NCBI RefSeq assembly: GCF_002939785.1
Contig: NZ_MDEC01000013.1
Location: 1-64,000 of the forward strand
Length of the DNA stretch: 64,000 nucleotides
Direction of reading: 5' to 3'
Source: Xanthomonas codiaei
GTDB taxonomy: Bacteria; Pseudomonadota; Gammaproteobacteria; Xanthomonadales; Xanthomonadaceae
The position numbers and the translations under genes are program-made. Positions within the stretch are counted from its first letter, which is position 1. Each line of letters starts with the position of its first letter. Shown here one piece after another: positions 47,807 to 54,958 of this stretch. Under the pieces are notes generated by a model. It did not search any database. It was not told the DNA's origin and saw only the letters and a program-made list of their open reading frames with translations.

Positions 47807-47844
47807 GGTGATTGGTGATTGGTGATTGGGGATTGGGGATTGGC
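47807..47844 (+). repeat. G-rich heptad repeat tract
   Basis: Three GGTGATT units are followed by two GGGGATT units, about 20 bases after the EAL stop codon. The family is the same as at 13498 but shows unit variation within one array. Quadruplex capacity is lower because three units have only two-G tracts. Confidence 0.8.
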
Positions 47845-47978
47845 ACGCCGCATGGAGCATGCGCATGCCGCGCCAGCGTTACCGCAACATTGGCCACTGT
47901 GCGTGCCGGCAACCCGGGTTCGGCGCCGCCAGCAAACGATTCACATACACCAGCAGTCCGGACACGCTCCACTCCAAG

Positions 47979-48006
47979 AAAAAGGCCGCCAGTGGCGGCC
48001 TTTCTT
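47979..48006. terminator. Bidirectional rho-independent terminator
   Basis: AAAGGCCGCC and GGCGGCCTTT form a perfect 10-bp stem with a 3-base loop, flanked by A-rich and T-rich runs. It can end both the rightward EAL transcript and the leftward desaturase operon. Confidence 0.85.
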
Positions 48007-48012
48007 GTTGGA

Positions 48013-49134
48013 TCACGCGCCCTGCAGCGCCCCGCTGCGCTCGCGTACCGGCTTGGGCCGGCTCGGGAACGCATGCCGCACGATGCGCCACATCACCTGC
48101 CCGAACTGCCGCGGCAGCGAGCCGGTGTTGTAGTGCTGGCCGTAGCGCGCACAGATCTGCTTCACTTCGACCGCAATCTGCGCATACCGGTTGGCCGGCA
48201 GGTCCGGATAGAAGTGATGCTCGATCTGATGGCTCAGATTGCCCGACAACACGTTCATCAGCTTGCCGCCGGTCAGGTTCGACGAGCCGCGCAGCTGGCG
48301 CAGATACCAGTGGCCGCGCGATTCGTTGCGGATCGATTCCTTCGGGAACACTTCCGCATCGGCGGTGAAATGCCCGCAGAAGATGATCACGAAGGTCCAG
48401 ATGCTGCGCAATACGTTGGCGGCCAGGTTGCCCAGCAGTACGGTCAGGAAGAACGGCCCCGCCAGGACCGGGAACACGATGTAGTCCTTGAGCATCTGGC
48501 GGCCCATCTTGCGGCCGACCGGCAGGAACGAGGCGCGCAACTCGGCCGCCTTCATCTTGCCGGCGAACCAGCGGCCCAGGCGCAGGTCCTGGATCGCCAC
48601 GCCCCATTCGAACAGCAGTGCGAACACCACCGCAATGAACGGCTGCAGCAGGTAGAACGGGCGCCAGCGCTGCTCGGGAAAGATGCGCAGCAGGCCGTAG
48701 CCGATGTCGTCGTCCATGCCGCGCACATTGGTGTAGGTGTGGTGCTTGAAGTTGTGCGTCTTGCGCCAATTGTCGCCGGTGGCAACGATGTCCCACTCGT
48801 AGGTATTGCCGTTGAGTTGCGGGTCGCCCATCCAGTCGTACTGGCCGTGCATGACGTTGTGGCCCAGCTCCATGTTCTCCAGGATCTTGGACAGCGTCAG
48901 CAGCAGCACGCCGGCGATCCAGGCCGGAACCAGCACGCTGTGCACGAAGGCGCCCAGGAACAGCAGCGCGCGGCCGGACACGCCGGTCCAGCGCACCGCG
49001 GCCACGATGCGACGGATGTAGCGCGCATCGTCGGCGCCCACCTGCTTCAGCACACGGGCGCGGATGGCATCGAGCTCGTCGCCGAAGGATTGCAGCTCGG
49101 CTGCGGACAGGGCGCGGTTATGGACTCGGCTCAT
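48013..49134 (-). CDS. Membrane fatty acid (acyl-CoA type) desaturase
   Basis: The 373-residue membrane di-iron enzyme has the three histidine boxes HNVMH, HNFKHH and HQIEHHF and several hydrophobic segments. It introduces a cis double bond into acyl chains to adjust membrane fluidity, with electrons from the ferredoxin reductase encoded nine bases upstream in the same operon. The pair plus a divergent TetR gene matches the Pseudomonas DesB-DesC-DesT module. Start ATG at 49134; the terminator at 47979 ends the operon. Confidence 0.93.
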   Translation of the reverse strand: MSRVHNRALSAAELQSFGDELDAIRARVLKQVGADDARYIRRIVAAVRWTGVSGRALLFLGAFVHSVLVPAWIAGVLLLTLSKILENMELGHNVMHGQYDWMGDPQLNGNTYEWDIVATGDNWRKTHNFKHHTYTNVRGMDDDIGYGLLRIFPEQRWRPFYLLQPFIAVVFALLFEWGVAIQDLRLGRWFAGKMKAAELRASFLPVGRKMGRQMLKDYIVFPVLAGPFFLTVLLGNLAANVLRSIWTFVIIFCGHFTADAEVFPKESIRNESRGHWYLRQLRGSSNLTGGKLMNVLSGNLSHQIEHHFYPDLPANRYAQIAVEVKQICARYGQHYNTGSLPRQFGQVMWRIVRHAFPSRPKPVRERSGALQGA

Positions 49135-49143
49135 GCAGGTTCC

Positions 49144-50220
49144 TTACAGATCCAGGATCAGGTCGGTGCTTGGGGCACTAATGCACAGGCGAACCTGTGC
49201 GGTGGGTTCGTTGCTGCGCTCGCCGGTCAGCAGGTGGCGCGTGGTGCCGGCCTGGCGTGCGCAGGCGCAGCTGTTGCAGATGCCCATGCGGCAGCCGTGT
49301 TTTGGCCGCAGGCCCTGGGCCTCCAGCCCTTCCAGCAGCGACTGCCCGCGCGACAGGCTCAGCGTACGGCCGCTGCGTGACAGCTGCACCTGCACCTGCC
49401 CGGCCTCGCTTTCTTCCAACGCCGGCACGCTGAAAGCCTCGGCCTGGAACGCCGCCACGCGGCCCTCCAGGCGCGCACGTGCGGCCTGCACGAAGCCGCC
49501 CGGTCCGCAGGCCATCACGTGGCGGCGGGACAGCCCGGCGATCTCGTCCAGCGCATGGGTATCCACCCGGGCGGCCGGAGCGGCGCCTTCGCGGGTGGTC
49601 AGCAGGCTTACGCGCAGGCGCGGATGTGCCGCGGCCAGCGCGTGGAATTCGTCCAGGAAGCAGGCGTCTTCGCGCGCGCGCACCCAGTACAGCAGGTCGA
49701 CGTCGGCCGGCATGCCGGCCTGTGCCGCGGCGCGCAGCAGCGCGCGCATCGGCGTGATGCCGGAGCCGGCGGCCAGTAACAGCAACGGCGTGGGCGAGGC
49801 CGGCAACAGCATGTCGCCAAACGCCGGGTCCAGCGACACCACCGTGCCCAGCGCGGCCTGGTGCGCCAGATAACCGCTGACCTGCCCGCCCTGGATGGTC
49901 TTGACCGTGATCGCCAGGCGGCCTTCGTCCAGCACCGTCGGGCTGTAGCTGCGCAGCAGGCGGCGGCCGTCGATCTCTACGCCCAGGCTGACATGCTGGC
50001 CGGCCTGCAGGCCCTGCCAGTGGCCATTGGGCTGCAAGACCAGGGTCACCGCGTCGCGGCTGGCCGCATGGCGTTCGACCAGGCGGGCCATCGGCCGCTC
50101 CAGCGTCCACAGCGGGTTGATCCGGGTGGCCCAGAAGTCGAACAACTGCGGCGACACCAGGCGGCGCGCCAATCGGGCGGCCAGCGGGGACTTGGACTTG
50201 GGAGTGGGTGCCAGGTTCAT
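49144..50220 (-). CDS. Ferredoxin reductase with 2Fe-2S domain (DesC-like)
   Basis: The 358-residue oxidoreductase passes electrons from NAD(P)H through FAD and an iron-sulphur cluster to the desaturase. The FAD motif is RSYSP in LLRSYSPTV, the NAD site includes GSGITPMRALLR and CGPGGFV, and the C-terminal cluster ligands stand in KHGCRMGICNSCACA with the fourth Cys in RLCISAP. MNLAPTPK at 50220 is the likely start. It is the first gene of the leftward operon, under a likely TetR operator. Confidence 0.93.
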   Translation of the reverse strand: MNLAPTPKSKSPLAARLARRLVSPQLFDFWATRINPLWTLERPMARLVERHAASRDAVTLVLQPNGHWQGLQAGQHVSLGVEIDGRRLLRSYSPTVLDEGRLAITVKTIQGGQVSGYLAHQAALGTVVSLDPAFGDMLLPASPTPLLLLAAGSGITPMRALLRAAAQAGMPADVDLLYWVRAREDACFLDEFHALAAAHPRLRVSLLTTREGAAPAARVDTHALDEIAGLSRRHVMACGPGGFVQAARARLEGRVAAFQAEAFSVPALEESEAGQVQVQLSRSGRTLSLSRGQSLLEGLEAQGLRPKHGCRMGICNSCACARQAGTTRHLLTGERSNEPTAQVRLCISAPSTDLILDL

Positions 50221-50250
50221 GGAGGGCACTATACGCATGCATGCACAGCC

Positions 50251-50260
50251 GTGTATACAC
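50251..50260. promoter_or_regulatory. Palindromic operator candidate for the TetR/DesT-like regulator
   Basis: GTGTATACAC is a perfect 10-bp palindrome followed by TTGTATATTG, giving overlapping dyad symmetry, in the gap between the divergent reductase and TetR genes. FabR/DesT-type repressors bind such sites. A second palindrome, GCATGCATGC, is at 50235-50244. Confidence 0.55.
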
Positions 50261-50311
50261 TTGTATATTGTCGGAAGGGCTATGATTCAGGCCCACGCCC
50301 GGCCGTTGCCC

Positions 50312-50959
50312 ATGACCTCCATCGCCCTGCCTTCCCACGACGCGCCGCCGTCACGCAAGCCGGCGATCTCACGCGAGGACCTGATTGCCGCGGCGCTGTC
50401 GCTGATCGGCCCGCACCGCAGCCTGTCCACGCTGAGCCTGCGCGAGGTCGCACGCGAGGCCGGCATCGCACCGAACAGCTTCTACCGCCAGTTCCGCGAC
50501 ATGGACGAGCTCGCCGTGGCGCTGATCGACCTGGCCGGGCGTTCGTTGCGCACCATCATCGGCCAGGCCCGCCAGCGCGCCACCTCCGCCGACCGCAGTG
50601 TCATCCGCGTGTCGGTCGAAGCCTTCATGGAACAGCTGCGCGCCGACGACAAGCTGCTGCACGTGCTGCTGCGCGAAGGCGCGGTGGGCTCGGATGCGTT
50701 CAAGCAGGCGGTGGAGCGCGAGCTCACCTACTTCGAGGACGAGCTGCGGATGGATCTGATCCGCCTGGCCGCCGCCGACAACGCCACCTTGCATGCGCCG
50801 GCGCTGGTGTCCAAGGCGATCACCCGCCTGGTATTTGCGATGGGCGCGGTGGCGATGGACCTGCCGCCGGAGAAGGACCCCGAGCTGATCGAGCAGATCT
50901 CGCAGATGCTGCGCATGATCCTGACCGGCGCGCGCACGCTGGGCACGCACGGCGGCTGA
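50312..50959 (+). CDS. TetR family regulator (FabR/DesT-like)
   Basis: The 215-residue repressor has an N-terminal helix-turn-helix in LSTLSLREVAREAGIAPNSF followed by YRQFRDMDELAVALID, which is close to FabR and DesT. Those proteins sense the ratio of saturated to unsaturated acyl-CoA and control desaturation genes. It diverges from the desaturase operon across the palindromic site. ATG at 50312 is used; an ATG at 50282 would add ten residues. Confidence 0.9.
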   Translation: MTSIALPSHDAPPSRKPAISREDLIAAALSLIGPHRSLSTLSLREVAREAGIAPNSFYRQFRDMDELAVALIDLAGRSLRTIIGQARQRATSADRSVIRVSVEAFMEQLRADDKLLHVLLREGAVGSDAFKQAVERELTYFEDELRMDLIRLAAADNATLHAPALVSKAITRLVFAMGAVAMDLPPEKDPELIEQISQMLRMILTGARTLGTHGG

Positions 50960-51328
50960 GCACGCGCTGGCGGCTGGTTGCAGCTGCCAGCCGGTGATTT
51001 CCCAAAAGTCGTGCGAATGCGCGGGCATCGCCGGCGTGGCGCCAGCGGCAGGCCAACGCTGTGAGATCGCTTCGCTTGGCCCGGGAAGGCGGCATTTCAA
51101 CCCTGCCCGCCGTGATGCCTGATCACCCGCCTTGTCCCGACGCTGCTCCCGCGCAAGCACTGACTTGCAACGGCGGCGATACGCCGCCGCAGTGCAGCCG
51201 CGCCGGCGTGCTGCAGATAATCCAGTCCGATACCGGTTTCTGGATTATCTATCGCATGCGTTTGCGCCTGGCATCTGCAACAGATTCTCATGCCCCAGAA
51301 AATAGTTCGATTATTTTTCATAAAGTAC
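50960..51328. other. Gene-free stretch after the TetR gene
   Basis: No protein gene supported. The right half (from about 51215) turns AT-rich, leading into the promoter-like element at 51329. It opens a protein-free block that runs to 52355, with RNA-like features in its middle and right half. Confidence 0.5.
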
Positions 51329-51357
51329 TTGCATCGACAAAATCCTGCAGGTAATGT
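51329..51357 (+). promoter_or_regulatory. Sigma70-type promoter for a candidate small RNA
   Basis: TTGCAT (51329-51334), a 17-base spacer and TAATGT (51352-51357), within an A/T-rich stretch. Predicted start is near 51364. No credible protein gene follows before the terminator at 51554. Confidence 0.5.
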
Positions 51358-51363
51358 TCGCGC

Positions 51364-51587
51364 CCTACGCAGCAACGCCTGCATCCGGACCCAACTGATT
51401 TTCATGCACGCCAGCCAACCCACCAAATCCGATCGACTGCCCGGCGCACTGTGCGCTGCAGCGATTGCGCGCACGGTGCTGCGCGACATGCACACCATTA
51501 TCGGCTGATGTCCTGGTTCCAGGAGATCGGTCACCCGATCTCCGAGGTACGCGAACGCCCTCGGATGCTGCATCCGGGGGCGTTTTT
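51364..51587 (+). ncRNA. Candidate structured small RNA ending in a strong terminator
   Basis: Between a promoter-like element and an intrinsic terminator lie about 220 bases with no convincing protein. Near its end are two perfect hairpins: 51512-51523 (CCTGG/CCAGG) and 51522-51543 (GGAGATCGG/CCGATCTCC). They partly overlap and so are alternatives. A 34-codon frame starting MHASQPTK (ending 51508) could instead make this a leader-peptide attenuator. I know no family match; expression is untested. Confidence 0.4.
51554..51587 (+). terminator. Strong rho-independent terminator
   Basis: A 14-bp stem with one G-T pair (arms 51554-51567 and 51571-51584, core ACGCCC/GGGCGT) and a CTG loop is followed by TTTTT. 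It separates the candidate small RNA from the slipin-rtcB region. Confidence 0.85.
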
Positions 51588-51633
51588 CGTTGCGCGTTCG
51601 TCTCAAGCCTGTGAATGAGCACATCCGAAACCC

Positions 51634-51708
51634 GGGCAGGGATTGCCCGACGACAGGGATGTCGTCATGCCGCGAGGCGCGAAAGCGCTGTGCCCTGGTT
51701 TCGGGCAC
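51634..51708. promoter_or_regulatory. Cluster of three inverted repeats
   Basis: GGGCA/TGCCC (51634-51648), GACGAC/GTCGTC (51649-51666) and GTGCCC/GGGCAC (51690-51708) are each perfect and lie in series. They stand just before a -24-like element, where an enhancer-binding protein such as RtcR would bind. Function is inferred from position only. Confidence 0.4.
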
Positions 51709-51711
51709 GGG

Positions 51712-51728
51712 TGGCACGTGGTCATGCA
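51712..51728 (+). promoter_or_regulatory. Sigma54-like element with off-by-one spacing
   Basis: TGGCACG at 51712-51718 is a perfect -24 half. ATGCA at 51724-51728 resembles the -12 half, but the gap is five bases rather than four, so the GG-to-GC distance is 11. rtcB operons elsewhere are sigma54-dependent. The spacing makes activity doubtful. Confidence 0.3.
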
Positions 51729-51865
51729 CATACTGCATTGCCGTTTGAATAGAACGGTAATCGGAACCATTGCGGAAGATCGTCAGCGGCCTGGAGTTTC
51801 TCATCCAGCCGGTGCGCGCGGCCATGCCGTGGCGTATACCGATCTCTTTCGGATGTTTCTGTTTC

Positions 51866-51927
51866 GGGTACGGCTCCTGGAGGAGCGGCGGCGCAATCCG
51901 CAGGTCCGGTTCGATTCCGGAATACCC
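51866..51927 (+). ncRNA. Minimal tRNA-like cloverleaf
   Basis: A closing stem GGGTA/TACCC (866-870 with 923-927, all plus 51000) encloses three hairpins. They are GCTCC/GGAGC with loop TGGA (873-886), GCGG/CCGC (888-901), and a canonical T-arm TCCGG/CCGGA with loop TTCGATT (905-921). The order copies a tRNA, but it is only 62 bases and has no normal anticodon arm. It ends two bases before the tRNA-Thr-like element. This could be a tRNA mimic in a leader RNA or tRNA debris. Confidence 0.45.
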
Positions 51928-51928
51928 C

Positions 51929-52001
51929 CACTGGATAGCTCAGTCGGTAGAGCAACAGATTCGTAATCTGTCTGTCGCGGGTTCGACTCCCGCTCCATAC
52001 G
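51929..52001 (+). tRNA. tRNA-Thr(CGT)-like sequence with degenerate acceptor stem
   Basis: D-arm GCTC/GAGC with AGTCGGTA loop, anticodon arm ACAGA/TCTGT with loop TTCGTAA (anticodon CGT at 51962-51964), variable CTGTC and T-arm GCGGG/CCCGC with TTCGACT are all perfect. The acceptor stem is not. Only four inner pairs (TGGA/TCCA) form, the three outer pairs mismatch (C-C, A-A, C-T), and no CCA follows. It is probably a pseudo-tRNA or tRNA mimic rather than a charging tRNA. It lies about 355 bases before the slipin gene. Confidence 0.6.
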
Positions 52002-52355
52002 TGACCTGTTCGGTCATTCACCGGGACGCAAGTCCCTCACGGAAACGCCCATGCCGCCTGTGGTTAGGCAAGCCATCGCTTGCCCGCATGCGGCAGCGGC
52101 GCCGGTGCCGGGCCGCTGCCCTGGACGCGTGTTGCCCTGCCGTGCGCTGCGTCATTGGCATTGCATCGCCAACGACGCAGCCCTGCAGTGGCACGCGCCA
52201 ACAGCGCAGCACGCCCCGCACCGCCGCCGTCACCGGCGTTTCCACCTTCCAACGCCGCGTTGCATCGGCACACCGTGCGCCCGCCATCCGATCCGGGCGG
52301 CGCACCGGCTCAACATCCGGATCGGACCACCAGAGCCAACCCAAGGAGAAGTGTC
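52002..52355 (+). other. Hairpin-rich leader region of slipin-rtcB
   Basis: No protein gene supported. Right after the tRNA-like element come TGACC/GGTCA (52002-52016), GGGAC/GTCCC with a GCAA tetraloop (52023-52036) and GGCAAGC/GCTTGCC (52067-52084), all perfect. GNRA-capped stems are typical of functional RNA. The remaining 270 bases are GC-rich, without named features. Confidence 0.4.
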
Positions 52356-53477
52356 ATGTTCTGGACCAAGAGGGTCGTGATCGGCGACGGCGAGCGCGGC
52401 CTGGTGTATCGGAATCGTCGGTTCGAGCGCGTGCTCGGCCCCGGCGTGTACCGTTTTTTCGACCCGTTGCAGCGCAGCGAGATCCACGTGCACGACAGCC
52501 CCACGGGTCAGGCCGTGGGCCGCGATGCGGATCTGTTGATCGACACCCTGGGCGCCGCACTGCCCGACCACTTCGTGCTGGCCGACATCGGCCCGGCCCA
52601 GGTCGGCCTGTTGATCCGCAACGGCAAGCTCGAGGAGGTGCTGCCGCCGGGAACGCGCACGCTGTACTGGCGTGGCGCGGCGGCCGTCGAGCTGCAGACC
52701 CTGCCGTTGGGCGAGGACCTGCAGGTGCCGAGCGTCGTGCAGCGCAGGTTGCGTCAGCTCGGCACGCTGGCACGCGTGGCGGTGTGCATGGAGGTGCCGG
52801 CCGAGTCGCAAGGCCTGGTCTTCGTCGATGGCAAGTTGCTCGCGCCGTTCGGGCCTGGGGTATATGCCTTCTGGAATTTCCAGAAGAACGTCGCCACCGA
52901 GGTGATCGACCTGCGCGTTCAGTCGGTCGAGGTCTCCGGCCAGGAGCTGTTGACGCGCGACAAGGTATCGCTGCGGGTCAACCTGGCCGCCAGCATGCGC
53001 GTCACCGATCCGGTGGCGATGCGCACGCGCGTGGCCAAGGCCGCCGACTACCTGTACCGCGAACTGCAGTACGGCTTGCGGCGTGCGGTCTCGGCCAAGA
53101 CGCTGGACGAGCTGCTCGGCGACAAGGCCTCGCTGGATGCGGATATCTTCGGATATGTGCGTGGCAGCGTCGCTGCCTTCGGTATCGAGGTGCTGGGCGT
53201 CGGCGTCAAGGACGTGATCCTGCCGGGAGAGATGCGCGAGATCCTCAACGCGGTGGTGCAGGCAGAGAAGCAGGCGCAGGCCAATGTCATCCGTCGTCGC
53301 GAGGAGGCCAATGCCACCCGCTCGCTGCTCAACACCGCCAGGCTGATCGACGACAGCCCGGTGCTGATGCGCTTGAAGGAGCTGGAGGCGCTGGAAAAGG
53401 TCACCGAAAAGATCGACAAGCTCACCGTGTTCGGCGGCCTGGATGGCGTGCTGAAGCAGTTGGTGACGCTCAGATAG
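52356..53477 (+). CDS. Slipin/SPFH-domain protein
   Basis: The 373-residue protein has a band-7/SPFH core at about 155-330 (EVIDLRVQSVEVSGQELLTRD, VILPGEMREILNAVVQAEKQAQA) and a short C-terminal helical tail. Unlike classic slipins it has no evident N-terminal membrane helix. Its first 180 residues contain three similar units: GLVYRNRRFERVLGPGVY, GLLIRNGKLEEVLPPGT and GLVFVDGKLLAPFGPGVY. AAGGAG precedes the ATG at 52356. rtcB follows after 57 bases in the same direction. SPFH-RtcB pairing is known from genome surveys; the joint mechanism is not. Confidence 0.9.
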   Translation: MFWTKRVVIGDGERGLVYRNRRFERVLGPGVYRFFDPLQRSEIHVHDSPTGQAVGRDADLLIDTLGAALPDHFVLADIGPAQVGLLIRNGKLEEVLPPGTRTLYWRGAAAVELQTLPLGEDLQVPSVVQRRLRQLGTLARVAVCMEVPAESQGLVFVDGKLLAPFGPGVYAFWNFQKNVATEVIDLRVQSVEVSGQELLTRDKVSLRVNLAASMRVTDPVAMRTRVAKAADYLYRELQYGLRRAVSAKTLDELLGDKASLDADIFGYVRGSVAAFGIEVLGVGVKDVILPGEMREILNAVVQAEKQAQANVIRRREEANATRSLLNTARLIDDSPVLMRLKELEALEKVTEKIDKLTVFGGLDGVLKQLVTLR

Positions 53478-53534
53478 TCATGCGGGTGTGCGGCGAAGGG
53501 ACTGGCCGCACACCCGCGCAAAGGAATGAACACC

Positions 53535-54758
53535 ATGAGTACCTCACAACAGTTCGAATGGCTGCATGCCGAAGGCAGCACCACCCCGATCAAGGGCTGG
53601 GTGCGTGGCGTGCCGCTGGAAGAACAGGCACACGCGCAGTTGCGCAATATCGCCGCGATGCCGTTCGTCGGGCCATGGGTGGCGGTCATGCCCGACGTGC
53701 ACCTGGGCAAGGGCGCCACCGTGGGCTCGGTGATCCCGACCCGCGGCGCCATCATCCCGGCCGCGGTCGGCGTGGACATCGGCTGCGGCATGGCCGCGGT
53801 ACGCACCACCCTGCGCGCCAAGGACCTGCCCGACAACCTGGCGCAGCTGCGCTCCAGCATCGAGCGTAGCGTGCCGGTGGGCAACGGCCGCGGCGGCGAG
53901 CATCGCAAGCTGCCCGACAGCATCGAAACCCGCATCGCGCAGTCCGGGCTGGTGCAGCGGCTGGATGCGATCAAGCAGCAACACCGGCGCATCCGTACCG
54001 ACAAGCTGGAATGCCAGATCGGCACGTTGGGCGGTGGCAACCACTTCATCGAGATCTGCCTGGACGAGACCGATGCGGTTTGGGTGATGCTGCACAGCGG
54101 TTCGCGCGGCACCGGCAACCTGATCGGCACCTACTTCATCGAGCGAGCGCGTGAGCAGCTGGCGCATCGGGTGCTGGGCTTTCATCTGCCCGACAAGGAC
54201 CTGGCGTTCTTCATGCAAGGCGAGCCGCTGTTCGACGAGTACGTCGAAGCGGTGTCGTGGGCGCAGGATTATGCCCGCGAAAATCGCGAGGCGATGATGG
54301 CGCGGGTGCTGGCGGAGATGCGTCACCGCCTGCCGAGGTTCCAGCTGGAGACGCTGGCGGTCAACTGCCACCACAACTACGTGCAGAAGGAGACGCACCA
54401 CGGCGAGGAATTGCTGATCACCCGCAAGGGTGCGGTCAGCGCACGCACCGGCGAGCTGGGCATCATTCCCGGCAGCATGGGCACGCGCAGCTACATCGTG
54501 CGTGGGCTGGGCAATGCGGAAAGCTTCCACAGCTGCAGCCACGGCGCGGGACGGGTGATGAGCCGAACCGCTGCACGGGCGCAGATCACCCTGGCACAGC
54601 ACCGCGAGGCCACCGCGCACGTGGAATGCCGCAAGGACGCAGCAGTCATCGACGAATCGCCGGCAGCGTACAAGTCCATCGATGCAGTCATGGCCGCGCA
54701 GCAGGACCTGGTGGAAGTGCTGCACACCCTGCGTCAGGTGGTCTGCATCAAGGGATAG
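53535..54758 (+). CDS. rtcB: RtcB RNA ligase
   Basis: RtcB joins RNA ends bearing 2',3'-cyclic phosphate or 3'-phosphate to 5'-OH ends, using GTP and manganese, and so repairs broken tRNA. The 407-residue product has metal ligands in GVDIGCGM, LGGGNHFIE and NCHHNY, and the guanylylated His of CSHGAGR near residue 336. ATG 53535 is preferred to 53526, since AAAGGA overlaps the latter. No rtcA, archease or rtcR lies in the window. A strong terminator follows, closing a slipin-rtcB unit whose upstream region is tRNA-like. Confidence 0.96.
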   Translation: MSTSQQFEWLHAEGSTTPIKGWVRGVPLEEQAHAQLRNIAAMPFVGPWVAVMPDVHLGKGATVGSVIPTRGAIIPAAVGVDIGCGMAAVRTTLRAKDLPDNLAQLRSSIERSVPVGNGRGGEHRKLPDSIETRIAQSGLVQRLDAIKQQHRRIRTDKLECQIGTLGGGNHFIEICLDETDAVWVMLHSGSRGTGNLIGTYFIERAREQLAHRVLGFHLPDKDLAFFMQGEPLFDEYVEAVSWAQDYARENREAMMARVLAEMRHRLPRFQLETLAVNCHHNYVQKETHHGEELLITRKGAVSARTGELGIIPGSMGTRSYIVRGLGNAESFHSCSHGAGRVMSRTAARAQITLAQHREATAHVECRKDAAVIDESPAAYKSIDAVMAAQQDLVEVLHTLRQVVCIKG

Positions 54759-54761
54759 GAC

Positions 54762-54789
54762 GGGGCCGCACATGCGGCCCCTTTTTTTT
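54762..54789 (+). terminator. Rho-independent terminator after rtcB
   Basis: GGGGCCGCA/TGCGGCCCC, a perfect 9-bp stem with a two-base centre, is followed by eight T residues. It ends the slipin-rtcB transcript. Confidence 0.92.
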
Positions 54790-54958
54790 GTTCCGGCAGT
54801 GCGGAGCAACCTCATCCGCCGGCGCACTGCATGGTTCAGTCATGTGGTGGCAGCGCTCACGTTCACGCACGCGCGTTTCACTCCCGCGACCCCATCGTGG
54901 CGCCACATTTCGCGGACCTGCACTGTCAGGACGCGCCCTTGAGCACCCCGGAGGCGAC

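Noticed and set aside
51712..51728. Calling this a firm sigma54 promoter
   Set aside because: The distance between the GG and GC elements is 11 bases instead of 10; kept only as a weak candidate.
51770..53869. A 699-codon plus-strand frame running through the tRNA-like elements into the slipin gene
   Set aside because: It crosses the slipin gene out of frame and shows no protein-like pattern; the true frame begins at 52356.
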